DNA of 64,000 nt from Chryseobacterium gallinarum (GTDB lineage: Bacteria > Bacteroidota > Bacteroidia > Flavobacteriales > Weeksellaceae): contig NZ_CP009928.1 in NCBI RefSeq assembly GCF_001021975.1, positions 3,104,001 through 3,168,000 of the forward strand, read 5' to 3'. Of the stretch, positions 35,679 through 45,207 are shown piece by piece. Position 1 is the stretch's first letter; each line of letters opens with the position of its first letter. The position numbers were made by a program, and so were the translations under genes. A model generated the notes under the pieces. The model had not been told where the DNA came from and ran no database searches. It worked only from the letters and a program-made list of their open reading frames with translations.

Positions 35679-37751
35679 TTAATATTTCAGCATTTCTTCT
35701 ATCTTTTTAGAAAGCTTCTCCGCATTAGGCAGCATTTCTTTTTCCAGTACGAGATTAATAGGAACCGCAGGTACATCTAAAGACCCCATTGCTTCAACAG
35801 GGGCATCCAGATATCTGAAACAATTTTTAGAAATACGGTGAGCGAATGCTTCTGCAAAAGAGTTGTTGAGCTGTTCTTCTGTCAGAACAATACATTTTCC
35901 ATGTGCTTTTACTCTTTCAAAAACAAGTTCCTCATCCAGTGGAATCAGAGTCCTTAAATCGATTACTTCAACTCTTCCCTGGAATTGTTTAGCCGCTTCT
36001 TTAGCCCAATAAACTCCCATTCCATAAGTTACTACGAGCAAAGTCCTTCCTTTTTCGATCTCATCCTTGCCGGCTTCGATGATTACTTTTCCTTTTCCAA
36101 ACGGAAGAATATAGTCTTCTGCGGGTTCTATGGTTTTTGCATCTTCAGTGCCCGGAACTTTACTCCAGTAAAGCCCTTTATGTTCCAGCATGATAACCGG
36201 GTTGGGATCATAATAAGCCGCTTTTAGTAATCCTTTAAAATCAGCGGCATTACTTGGATAAGCAATTTTAATTCCTTTGATGTTGGCTAAAATACTTTCT
36301 ACGCTTCCGCTGTGATAAGGGCCGCCACCGCCGTAGGCTCCGATAGGAACACGGATAATATTGCTAACCGGGAACTTTCCGCCGCTTAAGTAGCTGGACT
36401 TCGAAATTTCCGTGATCAGCTGATTGATTCCGGGATAAATATAATCTGCAAACTGAACTTCAACGATAGGTTTTAGCCCCACGGCACTCATTCCGGCTGT
36501 AGAACCAATGATATAGGCTTCCTGGATAGCAGTGTTGAAAACTCTTTTGTTTCCGAATTTTTTCCCTAATGTTACTGTTTCACGGAAAACACCTCCGATT
36601 CTTTCTCCCACATCCTGTCCGTAAAGTAAGGCTTCAGGGTGCTTCCACATCAGTTCCTGTATAGCATGAATGGCTGCATCCACCATAACGATCTTTTCTC
36701 CGTTGGCAGGTTCGCGGGTTCCGGTCTCTTCTGTGATTGGAGTAGGAGCGAACACGTGCTGCATGACTGTTTCAGGTTTTGGATCCTCTGCTTTTTTAGC
36801 TCGTTCAAAAGCTTCTTCCGCCTCAAGACGTGCTTTTTTGGTGATCTGTTTTAACAAATCTTCATCAATGCCGGCTTCCAGCAATTGTTTTCTGAGGATT
36901 TCCCCCGGATCCTTTGCCCTGTGTCTGGTTAAATCTTCTTCATCTCTATAGAATTCCCTTCTTACTCCGGAAGTATGGTGGCCGATCAGTACCGTTTTAG
37001 CGCAAACTACTAATGGTTTTCTTTCATTTCTTACAAAATCCACGGCTTTTTTCATAACTTCAAAGCTTTCTATGAAATCAGTTCCGTCCACTCTCATTCT
37101 GCTTAATCCTGTGAATCCTGCTACAAAATCATAAGCGTCGCAGGTTCTGGCTTCTTCCTTGGTAACGGAAATTCCCCATTCGTTATCCTGAACCAGAAAT
37201 ATAATAGGGAGCTGATGCAATGCCGCAAATTGTAACGCTTCACTTACTTCCCCTTCCGTTACGGAATTATCCCCAAGGCTACATACCACCACCGGGTTAT
37301 TTTCAAAATTCTGAAGATTGAATTCCTGGATATATTTTATTCCCTGTGCCACTCCCGTGGTCGGGATAGTCTGCATTCCTGTAGCGGAACTTTGATGAAT
37401 AATCTTTGGTTTATTTTCATCCCTGCTTGAAGGGTGAGAATAGTAAGACCTTCCTCCCGAAAAAGGATCTTCGGCTTTGGCTAATAGCTGAAGCATGAGT
37501 TGGTAAGGCTCGAAACCTATTCCTAAAAGAATACTTTCATCTCTGTAATAAGGAGAAACCCAGTCTTCTTTTTTCAATTGATATGCGGTTGCCAATTGGA
37601 TAGCTTCATGACCTCTTGATGTACTATGAACGTATTTACAGATATTTCTATTTTCTTCATAAATATCAGCCATTGCTTTAGCCAGCATCATATGATTGTA
37701 TGCTTTCAGCAAAATATCCTGAGAAACTTTTTCGTGAAGTGTATTTTCCAT
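35679..37751 (-). CDS. fused 2-oxoacid dehydrogenase E1 component, alpha and beta subunits
   Basis: A 690-residue thiamine-diphosphate enzyme that decarboxylates branched-chain or related 2-oxoacids and passes the acyl group to E2. The alpha half (1 to about 330) has YRDESILLGIG and the TPP motif GDNSVTEGE...N near 155-190. The beta half (about 350-690) has LYGQDVG, TAIQEAYIIGSTAGMS, VEVQFADYIYPGINQL and RVPIGAYGGGGPYHSGS. Fusion of the two subunits is usual in Flavobacteriia. I chose the ATG at 37751; an in-frame ATG at 37778 lies upstream of the promoter. E2 and E3 are not in this window. Confidence 0.93.
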   Translation of the reverse strand: MENTLHEKVSQDILLKAYNHMMLAKAMADIYEENRNICKYVHSTSRGHEAIQLATAYQLKKEDWVSPYYRDESILLGIGFEPYQLMLQLLAKAEDPFSGGRSYYSHPSSRDENKPKIIHQSSATGMQTIPTTGVAQGIKYIQEFNLQNFENNPVVVCSLGDNSVTEGEVSEALQFAALHQLPIIFLVQDNEWGISVTKEEARTCDAYDFVAGFTGLSRMRVDGTDFIESFEVMKKAVDFVRNERKPLVVCAKTVLIGHHTSGVRREFYRDEEDLTRHRAKDPGEILRKQLLEAGIDEDLLKQITKKARLEAEEAFERAKKAEDPKPETVMQHVFAPTPITEETGTREPANGEKIVMVDAAIHAIQELMWKHPEALLYGQDVGERIGGVFRETVTLGKKFGNKRVFNTAIQEAYIIGSTAGMSAVGLKPIVEVQFADYIYPGINQLITEISKSSYLSGGKFPVSNIIRVPIGAYGGGGPYHSGSVESILANIKGIKIAYPSNAADFKGLLKAAYYDPNPVIMLEHKGLYWSKVPGTEDAKTIEPAEDYILPFGKGKVIIEAGKDEIEKGRTLLVVTYGMGVYWAKEAAKQFQGRVEVIDLRTLIPLDEELVFERVKAHGKCIVLTEEQLNNSFAEAFAHRISKNCFRYLDAPVEAMGSLDVPAVPINLVLEKEMLPNAEKLSKKIEEMLKY

Positions 37752-37757
37752 AGGAAG

Positions 37758-37789
37758 CAAATATACATAAAAAAACAAAATACTAACAA
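37758..37789 (-). promoter_or_regulatory. promoter of the E1 gene
   Basis: Minus strand TTG (37789-37787), 21-base spacer, TATATTTG (37765-37758). Only six bases separate the -7 box from the ATG at 37751. The -33 element lies inside the palindrome at 37776-37803. Confidence 0.6.
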
Positions 37790-37803
37790 CTGTTAGTATT
37801 TTG
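37776..37803. repeat. 13-bp perfect palindrome between S8 protease and E1 genes
   Basis: Arms 37776-37788 and 37791-37803 are exact reverse complements around a 2-base centre. Read on the minus strand it is followed by T7 and stands 23 bases past the protease stop codon, so it can act as that gene's terminator. It also covers the -33 region of the E1 promoter, so it could be an operator. Confidence 0.7.
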
Positions 37804-37826
37804 TAGAAAATCCGTGTATTTAAAGG

Positions 37827-39953
37827 TTATTCTTTAATCACTTTTTTAGAAATAACTTCTTTATTTGTTTTTATTTCAATGATATAGATTCCTTTTGTAT
37901 AAGAAGATAAATCTACCGGTTCTTTATCATTATTGATGGTGCCGCTTTGCAGTTTTTTGCCGGAAAGATCATAAATGCTGAAAGTGGACTTCTTGGGAGC
38001 TTTCAATATATGGGTAATATCTTTTGTAATGCTAGGTGCGATTGCAATTCCATTTAGTGCTCCGAATCCGGTTTCCTGGGTTCCCAGCACTTCATTGAAG
38101 CCTGTTATTAATATAGAATAATCTTGTGGCGCAGTCACAGCCGGAACAGCGTTGTTTTTTAAAGTTGCCTTATGGGAAACTTCAATGCGATAAACAGTGC
38201 CTGGTGTAGGGTTATCTATGACTACCTGTTCAACATTGTCTACAATATTGTCGCCTTTTGTGGCCGGAGTCATCGGACTGTTGGCATCCAGTTTCCATGG
38301 GAAATACGTTGTATTGGTGGTCGTATTAATGATTCTTACATCTAAATCGTTAATCAGTCTGGAATTTCTGTTGTTATATAATTCTGACCATTGGTTGCTG
38401 ACGGTAAACTCAGGATCAATCCATGATAAAGTTACTTTCAGAGGTTCACTTCCTGAAGCTTTAATTGTTTTAGTGTTAACTGTACCGTTGTTTAAGGTCT
38501 CATTATTGAATATAACTGTATTGTTGGATTTTCCTACAAGCAGCTCAGCGCCTTTTTTGGCGTTGATGAATCCCCATCCGTACCAAGGATCAGGGCCAAT
38601 GTTTCCGGCTTCAAGAGCGGAATGTACCATTAGCGTTTTGGAGGCTGCTGCATTTAACTCTGCATTATTGAATAATGATTTATAAATCTGCATCCAAAGG
38701 CCTATGATCCCTGCAACCTGGGGAGCAGCCATTGATGTTCCGCTATTGATTTGCCAGGTTGTGCTTCCTGTGGTGTCCTCTGCTGTAGAGGCCATCCAGA
38801 TGTTGGTGCCGGGAGCGGAAATATCAGGTTTGATACCTCCGTCGTCTCTTGGCCCTGCGTTGCTGTAGCTTGCTTTTACAACATCGGTTGATGTGGTATA
38901 TCGGTTATTGTTGGAAGAGATTACATTGGTAGCCCCTACAACAATAATATTTTTTGCTAAAGAACCATAGCCGATACAATCATATCCCTGTGAGCAATTC
39001 GCTGCAGGAGCAGCACCGGCGGGATAAGGCGAAACACCGGTTGACGTAAAATAATAAGCGTTACTCGTTGTGCCATTATAACCCGGACCATAGGCGAAGT
39101 AATTACCTGCTGATTTTACAATGGTATAAGTAGGATTATTGTATACAATGGCATCATATTGTTTATCAGTAGTATAATAAGTTCCCATGAGGTCATAATT
39201 ATTTCCTGAAATATAATTGCCATTCCAATACCATGCGTTGTAAGGATATCCGCTGGATGTGGTTCCGTATGTCCACCCTGGATTTACACCATACGAATGG
39301 TTGGAAATTTTAGGTTGTGCAATCAGGATTTTGCCAAAGATGTCTGTAGTTAAGCCTGAAGGTAAAGTCGTCTGGGCGAATCTGTAAGAATCCATTGTTG
39401 AATTAAGGGCAATACCTTTTGCGTTTCCTGATCCCGTGATATTTCCATTCTGGTCTCTGGTTTGTAACGGAGAGTCCATAGCGCCAAGAATACTGGCTAC
39501 ACCGGTAGAATGGCTGCTGTATTCATTGGTGTCTGTCTCCATATTCGTAATTCTGTTGGGAGCGTTGCTAAAAGCTATGTGAGGAGCATATATCCTTCCA
39601 CCGTCGAATACAGTATATTTGATTCCCTCTCCTTTAAATGCCGTTGCAAGTCCAGTGATCCCTCCTGCGGTTGTTATGGCATCTACGTTATTGTTGAAGA
39701 TTTGATTTTGATCATCAGTCTGATAAAAATTGGGAACATCCCCGCTGAAACCTGCAAGATTAGCTCTCATTTCCTGTATTAGCTTTTGTGTTTCAGGGCT
39801 TCTGTCACTGCCATATCTCCTGGCAACATAAGAGTCAAACCTTTCGTTGTTCTCTTTGTTTTGTCTTTCAAACTCTCTTTTTAATGCCTCATTGTTTTGT
39901 GCACTTATCAACGTAATGGCTAATGTGCTGATCAAAAGTAAATGTTTCTTCAT
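37827..39953 (-). CDS. secreted S8 (subtilisin-like) peptidase with T9SS sorting domain
   Basis: A 708-residue exported serine protease. After the signal peptide (1-18, ending ISA) and a helical propeptide-like stretch, the catalytic residues are Asp117 (FDGG), His148 (SSHSTGVAS) and Ser407 (NSGTSMAAP), with Asn284 for the oxyanion hole. A beta-sandwich domain follows (about 480-625), then a type A T9SS C-terminal domain (about 640-708) with FSIYDLSGKKL and LSSYTKGIYIIEI. It should be exported through the outer membrane by the type IX system. A -7 box TAAATTTG lies at 39988-39995. It is probably a single gene. Confidence 0.93.
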   Translation of the reverse strand: MKKHLLLISTLAITLISAQNNEALKREFERQNKENNERFDSYVARRYGSDRSPETQKLIQEMRANLAGFSGDVPNFYQTDDQNQIFNNNVDAITTAGGITGLATAFKGEGIKYTVFDGGRIYAPHIAFSNAPNRITNMETDTNEYSSHSTGVASILGAMDSPLQTRDQNGNITGSGNAKGIALNSTMDSYRFAQTTLPSGLTTDIFGKILIAQPKISNHSYGVNPGWTYGTTSSGYPYNAWYWNGNYISGNNYDLMGTYYTTDKQYDAIVYNNPTYTIVKSAGNYFAYGPGYNGTTSNAYYFTSTGVSPYPAGAAPAANCSQGYDCIGYGSLAKNIIVVGATNVISSNNNRYTTSTDVVKASYSNAGPRDDGGIKPDISAPGTNIWMASTAEDTTGSTTWQINSGTSMAAPQVAGIIGLWMQIYKSLFNNAELNAAASKTLMVHSALEAGNIGPDPWYGWGFINAKKGAELLVGKSNNTVIFNNETLNNGTVNTKTIKASGSEPLKVTLSWIDPEFTVSNQWSELYNNRNSRLINDLDVRIINTTTNTTYFPWKLDANSPMTPATKGDNIVDNVEQVVIDNPTPGTVYRIEVSHKATLKNNAVPAVTAPQDYSILITGFNEVLGTQETGFGALNGIAIAPSITKDITHILKAPKKSTFSIYDLSGKKLQSGTINNDKEPVDLSSYTKGIYIIEIKTNKEVISKKVIKE

Positions 39954-40220
39954 TGTTGTTAGTAAAATATAAAAAAATGTAATGATCCAAATTTATATAA
40001 AATATTTAATTTATTGATTATTTTGATGGATATTTTATTTTCATTTACTTATTTAAATATAGATTCGATAATTTATCACTTGATATAGATTTAAATTTTA
40101 AATTCCATATATTTTGTTTTTTTGGAATTTTATTGATTGTTTGTATTGCTTCTATAAAGTAATATTTAGAAAAAATGAAGTAACTTTACATTCTCTTTCT
40201 ATAAAAAGTTAGAAAATTAT

Positions 40221-43200
40221 ATGTATTTAATTTTTGACACAGAAACAACCGGTTTACCAAAAAATTTCAATGCACCGCTTTCGGATTCGGATAACTGGCC
40301 AAGAATGGTCCAGATAGCATGGCAGATTCATGATGATGATGGGAATTTAGTTGAAAACCAGGATTATATAATAAAACCTGAAGGGTATGATATTCCCTTT
40401 AATGCCGCCAGGATTCACGGGATTACTACGAAGATTGCCCATGAAGAAGGTAGAGATCTCCAGGAAGTATTGGAAGAATTTTCCAGGGCTCTTGAGAAGA
40501 TCAGAGTAGTCTCAGGACATAATGTGGAGTTTGATTACAATATTGTAGGGGCGGAATTCTACAGAAAGAATTTAAAAGACAATTTACAGGAAAAGCCCAG
40601 AGCGGATACTATGATCTTAGGAACCGACTTCTGCCAGTTAGGCGGAGGAAAGGGAGGGAGATTTAAACCCCCGAAACTGGAGGAACTTTACGAAAAATTA
40701 TACGGAAATAAATTTGATGAGGCCCATAACGCAGCAGCTGACGTAAATGCAACAGCAAGAGCGTTTTTCGAAATGGTCAGAATTGGAGTGGTTCCGGCTG
40801 ATGTCCTGAAAATATCGGAAGATCAGCTGAGTTATTTCAAAAGCCTTTACCCGGATCCGATTAAACCTTTCAATATTGTTATCCGCAGACAGGTTGCCGA
40901 TTTTCATAATAAGAAAAAACAGCAGGATTTCGGAAGTATTGATGAAATTGATCTTGGTAAATACTTCAATTTTGATAACCATAGTGTTTTCTCAACATTA
41001 ACGGCGACTTCAAGCATTAATGACCTGATCAGGAAAGCTACTGAAGAGAATTTTCCGGCTGTTGGAATGGTGGACCTGGGAAATATGATGGGCGCCTTTA
41101 AGTTTGTGTCTGCAGTAGAAGCGGCCAATGGTGACAGAGCAAAGAAGCATAAAGAATATTTAGCGAAAAAGCAGGAAGCAGAAGAGAATGGTATAGAATT
41201 TAATGAAACAGAGCCTGTTTCAGAGCCCTTGATCCCTGTTGTGGGATGTGAGTTTTACATTTCAGACCGTTATGAGCAGAAGCAATTTACCAAAGATGAC
41301 CCCGACAGAAGGACACAGGTGGTGCTTTTAGCTAAGGATTTTAACGGATATAAAAATTTAGCAAAGCTTTCGAGCATTGGTTTTCTGAAAGGATTTTATT
41401 TTGGTGTTCCCAGGGTGAGCCGTGAGCTGATAGCACAGTATAAAGAAGGGGTCATTGCTTTGACTTCAGGGATTCACGGAGATATTCCGGATGCTATTCT
41501 GAATACCGGTGAGCAGAAAGGAGAAGAGCTTTTCAAATGGTGGAAAGATACCTTTGGTGATGATTTCTATGTACAGCTTCAGAATCACAAACTGCCGGAA
41601 GAAGAACACCTGAATGAGGTGTTGCTATATTTTGCAGATAAATATGACGTTAAAATTTTAGCTCAGAATGAAACATTCTATACCAATAAAGACGACTCCA
41701 ATATTCAGGATATTGTAAGTTGTATCAAAGACGGAGAAAAGCTTTCAACTCCTGTTGGTAAAGGTTTTGGTAAAAGAAGGGGGCTTGCTACAGGAGAGTA
41801 TTATATCAAAAATTCCGATGAGATTAAAGAAGCATTCCTGGCATATCCTGATGCATTTGAAGCCTATGACGAATTTTTTGCAAAGTTTAAGCCTTATACG
41901 TTAAAAAGAGATGTGCTGCTTCCTAAATTTGATATTCCTGAAGAGTTTATCCATGCAGAAGATGAGGTAGACGGTGGAAAAAGAGGGGAAATGGCATACC
42001 TTACCCATTTGACTTATGAAGGAGCAAAACGAAGGTATGTGGATACGGGAATCACGGAAGAAATTAAGGAGCGACTTGACTTTGAATTGGAAGTAATTGC
42101 TAATACCGGATATCCGGGATATTTCCTTATTGTACAGGATTTTTGTAATGAAGCCCGTAAAATGGGAGTTTGGGTAGGTCCGGGAAGGGGATCTGCCGCG
42201 GGATCTGCAGTCGCTTACTGTATTGGGATTACCAATGTGGATCCTATTAAATACGATCTCCTTTTTGAGAGATTCCTGAATCCGGAAAGGATTTCTATGC
42301 CTGATATTGATATTGACTTTGATGATGAAGGAAGGGATAAAATTATCAAATGGGTAATTGATAAATATGGCCAGAATCAGGTAGCACAGATTATAACATA
42401 CTCTGTTCTCGGAGGTAAATCTGCTATTAAAGATGCAGGGAGGGTGCTTGATGTCCCAATCCCTGATACCAATAATATTGCAAAGCTTATTCCTTCCACA
42501 CCAGGAATGAATATCGCCAAAGCTTTGGCAAAATATGATAAACTGAAACCGGAGGAACAGATGCTTGTTGATGAAATGAGATATGTTCTGGATAGTCCTG
42601 GTGATGCCCGTCATGATGTGCTTGCAAGTGCGAAAAAAATGGAAGGTTGTATCAGGAATACCGGAATTCATGCCTGTGGTGTAATCATTACCCCGGAAGA
42701 TGTGAGTAATCTGGTTCCGGTAACCATTGCTGCTAAAGATGCTGATATTCTGGTTTCTCAATTTGATAACTCGGTGGCGGAAAGTGCAGGTCTTCTGAAA
42801 ATGGACTTTCTTGGTCTGAGGACCTTAACGATTATCAAAGACGCTTTGAAACTGGTGAAAGCAAGATATGGGATTGATATTGATCCGGATCTTATTCCAT
42901 TGGATGATGCTAAGACTTACCAGCTGTTTAAAGAAGGAAGAACAATAGGGATTTTCCAATATGAAAGCCCCGGGATGCAGAAGTATATGAGGGAGCTTAA
43001 ACCAACGGTTTTTGCCGATCTTATTGCCATGAACGCATTGTATCGTCCCGGTCCGATTAAATACATCCCGAACTTTATCAACAGGAAGCATGGAATTGAA
43101 GAAATTGTCTATGACCTGCCTGAAACCGAAGAGTATTTAAAAGAAACCTACGGAATTACCGTATATCAGGAGCAGGTAATGCTTCTGTCTCAAAAGCTGG

Positions 43201-44888
43201 CGAATTTTACAAAAGGTGAGGCAGATACCCTGAGAAAAGCTATGGGTAAAAAGCAGATTGATGTTCTTAACAAAATGTACCCGAAATTTATTGAAGGAGG
43301 ACGTAAGAACAACCTGAACGAAGAAAGGCTGGAGAAAATCTGGAACGACTGGAAGGCCTTTGCAGAATATGCCTTTAATAAATCCCACTCCACTTGTTAT
43401 GCATTTATCGCTTACCAGACGGCTTTCCTGAAGGCCAATTATCCTGCAGAATATATGGCGAGTGTAATGAGTAATAACATTAACAATACGGATTCAATCA
43501 CTATGTTCATGGAAGACTGTAAAAGTATGGGAGTGGATGTTTTAGGTCCGGATGTAAATGAATCCCAATATAAATTTTCGGTAAACGAAAAAGGACAAAT
43601 CCGCTTTGGCCTGGGAGCTATAAAAGGTATTGGTGAAGGGCCAAGTGAGGCTATTACCAGAGAAAGGGAAAATGGAAGATTTAAAAATGTCTATGATTTC
43701 TTTGAAAGGATTCTGCCTTCCCAAATGAATAAAAGAGTAGCGGAAAGTTTAGTGCTGGCAGGTGCTTTTGATGAATTAGGTTCCTTCCATAGAGGTCAGT
43801 ATTTTGATATCGATATGAGCGGAAAAACAAACCTTGAAAGATTGATCAGATACGGACAAAGCTTCCAGGAGAGTAAAAATGAAATGGAAAATTCGCTGTT
43901 TGCTGACTTTGCCGAAGAAGTACAGATTGAACAGCCGAAATTAGCCCCTTGCCCTGAATGGCCGAATATGCACAAGCTTAATAAAGAAAAAGAAATTATC
44001 GGTTTCTACCTTTCCGCACACCCGTTGGATGAGTTTAAATACCAGTTTCAATTTATACAGGGACAGCTTTCTAAAAAGGCGGTTCTTGAAAAGGATAAAG
44101 AAGAAAAAGCAATTACTGATGAGGCTCCGGTTTTAGAGCAGGACGTACAAGATGAAACAATTGATCTTTCCGAAATTGTCTCCGATGAATTATCAGCGGG
44201 AGAGGAAGAGGTAATACAAGAAGTTGTTAAAAAAGCTGAGCCTAAAGGAAACTTCCTGTTTTTAAATCTTGATGAGGTGGATGCTTATAAAGAACAGGCT
44301 TTTTCCAATAAGCAGGAAGAATTGTTTGAAGAAAAAAAGAAAGATTGGAAAACACTTCAAAAGGAAAGAGAAAACGGAGGCGGCGGTAAAGAATATACTG
44401 TTGCAGGCTTGATTACCGAATATAGAGTTCAGGATGGCTTTAGAAGCGGTGAAAAAGTGGCTTTTGTTACGTTAGAAGATTATTCGGGATCTTATTCTTT
44501 CAGATTGGGTGACAGGGATTATATGAGATTGAAAGAAAAGCTGGAAGTTCAACGGTTTGTGATTTTTAAAATAAAATTTGCTCAGGTGAAGGACGGAAGG
44601 GTTTTTGTGAATGTAGTTGACGTAATAGAACTCCAGGAAGCCTTTGAAAGATTTGCTAAAAGTATTTCTCTGGTGATGGATGTAATGGATGTAAGGCCGG
44701 AAGACCTTGAATTTTTCAGGACGGTTCTGGAACGGAATAAAGGAAATCAGAAATTAAAATTCTTTATTAAAAATATTGATGATGATTCCCATATCGAAGT
44801 TCAGTCGATGAAGCATTCGGTAGATTTGAATGGAGATTTGATTAAAGAAATTCAATTATTAAATAAATACGAGTTTTATTTGAATTAA
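40221..44888 (+). CDS. dnaE: DNA polymerase III alpha subunit with N-terminal 3'-5' exonuclease domain
   Basis: A 1555-residue replicative polymerase. Residues 1-175 form a DnaQ-like exonuclease (FDTETTGLP with Asp7 and Glu9; later AHNAAADVNATARAFFEM). A degenerate PHP domain follows from about 250. The polymerase core has PGRGSAAGSAVAY near 654 and the catalytic PDIDIDF with Asp695, Asp697 and Asp699. The OB fold lies at about 1390-1480 (YTVAGLITEYR, VAFVTLEDYSGS). Possible clamp contacts are ENSLFAD near 1230 and QEELFEE near 1375. Unlike E. coli, proofreading is in the same chain. The gene ends in a strong terminator. Confidence 0.97.
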   Translation: MYLIFDTETTGLPKNFNAPLSDSDNWPRMVQIAWQIHDDDGNLVENQDYIIKPEGYDIPFNAARIHGITTKIAHEEGRDLQEVLEEFSRALEKIRVVSGHNVEFDYNIVGAEFYRKNLKDNLQEKPRADTMILGTDFCQLGGGKGGRFKPPKLEELYEKLYGNKFDEAHNAAADVNATARAFFEMVRIGVVPADVLKISEDQLSYFKSLYPDPIKPFNIVIRRQVADFHNKKKQQDFGSIDEIDLGKYFNFDNHSVFSTLTATSSINDLIRKATEENFPAVGMVDLGNMMGAFKFVSAVEAANGDRAKKHKEYLAKKQEAEENGIEFNETEPVSEPLIPVVGCEFYISDRYEQKQFTKDDPDRRTQVVLLAKDFNGYKNLAKLSSIGFLKGFYFGVPRVSRELIAQYKEGVIALTSGIHGDIPDAILNTGEQKGEELFKWWKDTFGDDFYVQLQNHKLPEEEHLNEVLLYFADKYDVKILAQNETFYTNKDDSNIQDIVSCIKDGEKLSTPVGKGFGKRRGLATGEYYIKNSDEIKEAFLAYPDAFEAYDEFFAKFKPYTLKRDVLLPKFDIPEEFIHAEDEVDGGKRGEMAYLTHLTYEGAKRRYVDTGITEEIKERLDFELEVIANTGYPGYFLIVQDFCNEARKMGVWVGPGRGSAAGSAVAYCIGITNVDPIKYDLLFERFLNPERISMPDIDIDFDDEGRDKIIKWVIDKYGQNQVAQIITYSVLGGKSAIKDAGRVLDVPIPDTNNIAKLIPSTPGMNIAKALAKYDKLKPEEQMLVDEMRYVLDSPGDARHDVLASAKKMEGCIRNTGIHACGVIITPEDVSNLVPVTIAAKDADILVSQFDNSVAESAGLLKMDFLGLRTLTIIKDALKLVKARYGIDIDPDLIPLDDAKTYQLFKEGRTIGIFQYESPGMQKYMRELKPTVFADLIAMNALYRPGPIKYIPNFINRKHGIEEIVYDLPETEEYLKETYGITVYQEQVMLLSQKLANFTKGEADTLRKAMGKKQIDVLNKMYPKFIEGGRKNNLNEERLEKIWNDWKAFAEYAFNKSHSTCYAFIAYQTAFLKANYPAEYMASVMSNNINNTDSITMFMEDCKSMGVDVLGPDVNESQYKFSVNEKGQIRFGLGAIKGIGEGPSEAITRERENGRFKNVYDFFERILPSQMNKRVAESLVLAGAFDELGSFHRGQYFDIDMSGKTNLERLIRYGQSFQESKNEMENSLFADFAEEVQIEQPKLAPCPEWPNMHKLNKEKEIIGFYLSAHPLDEFKYQFQFIQGQLSKKAVLEKDKEEKAITDEAPVLEQDVQDETIDLSEIVSDELSAGEEEVIQEVVKKAEPKGNFLFLNLDEVDAYKEQAFSNKQEELFEEKKKDWKTLQKERENGGGGKEYTVAGLITEYRVQDGFRSGEKVAFVTLEDYSGSYSFRLGDRDYMRLKEKLEVQRFVIFKIKFAQVKDGRVFVNVVDVIELQEAFERFAKSISLVMDVMDVRPEDLEFFRTVLERNKGNQKLKFFIKNIDDDSHIEVQSMKHSVDLNGDLIKEIQLLNKYEFYLN

Positions 44889-44910
44889 AAAATGAAATAT
44901 AAATATCTGG

Positions 44911-44936
44911 AAAAGTGGCTTTTGCCACTTTTTTTT
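44911..44936 (+). terminator. terminator of dnaE
   Basis: Nine-base stem (44911-44919 with 44924-44932, loop TTTT) running into a T tract. Confidence 0.9.
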
Positions 44937-45049
44937 GTTATAATTTCTGAATTTTTTCAACTATTATTTTATGTTAAATAGGCAAACGGCTTTTATTTGA
45001 TTTTTTATTTCAATTTCTTAACTATCTGAAATTTAATATCTTACAAAAA

Positions 45050-45065
45050 ATCATCAATTGATGAT
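45050..45065. repeat. 16-bp palindrome upstream of the T9SS cargo gene
   Basis: ATCATCAATTGATGAT is perfectly self-complementary and stands 142 bases before the ATG at 45208. It may be an operator. Confidence 0.5.
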
Positions 45066-45207
45066 AAATTATTAAAATTAAATATTTGTTTAATTTTAAT
45101 TAATAATATGTTTATTTTATTGTTTTTAGTTTGTTAATTTTTAATAATTTTTTGGTTTAAGTTGAAATTTATTTACATTTATATTTCTAATTTTAACTTA
45201 TTATTTT

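Larger units (their letters stand above)
44889..45207. other. intergenic region between dnaE and the first T9SS cargo gene
   Basis: 319 very AT-rich bases. They hold the dnaE terminator (44911-44936) and a 16-bp perfect palindrome ATCATCAATTGATGAT (45050-45065). I see no ORF and no TAnnTTTG element, so the promoter of the cargo gene is not recognised. Confidence 0.6.

Noticed and set aside
37752..37778. Upstream ATG for the E1 gene at 37778
   Set aside because: It lies upstream of the -7 box TATATTTG (37758-37765), so it would not be transcribed from that promoter; the extension is not conserved-looking.
41901..42761. 286-codon minus ORF opposite dnaE
   Set aside because: It lies opposite the catalytic core of DnaE; composition is that of an antisense shadow.
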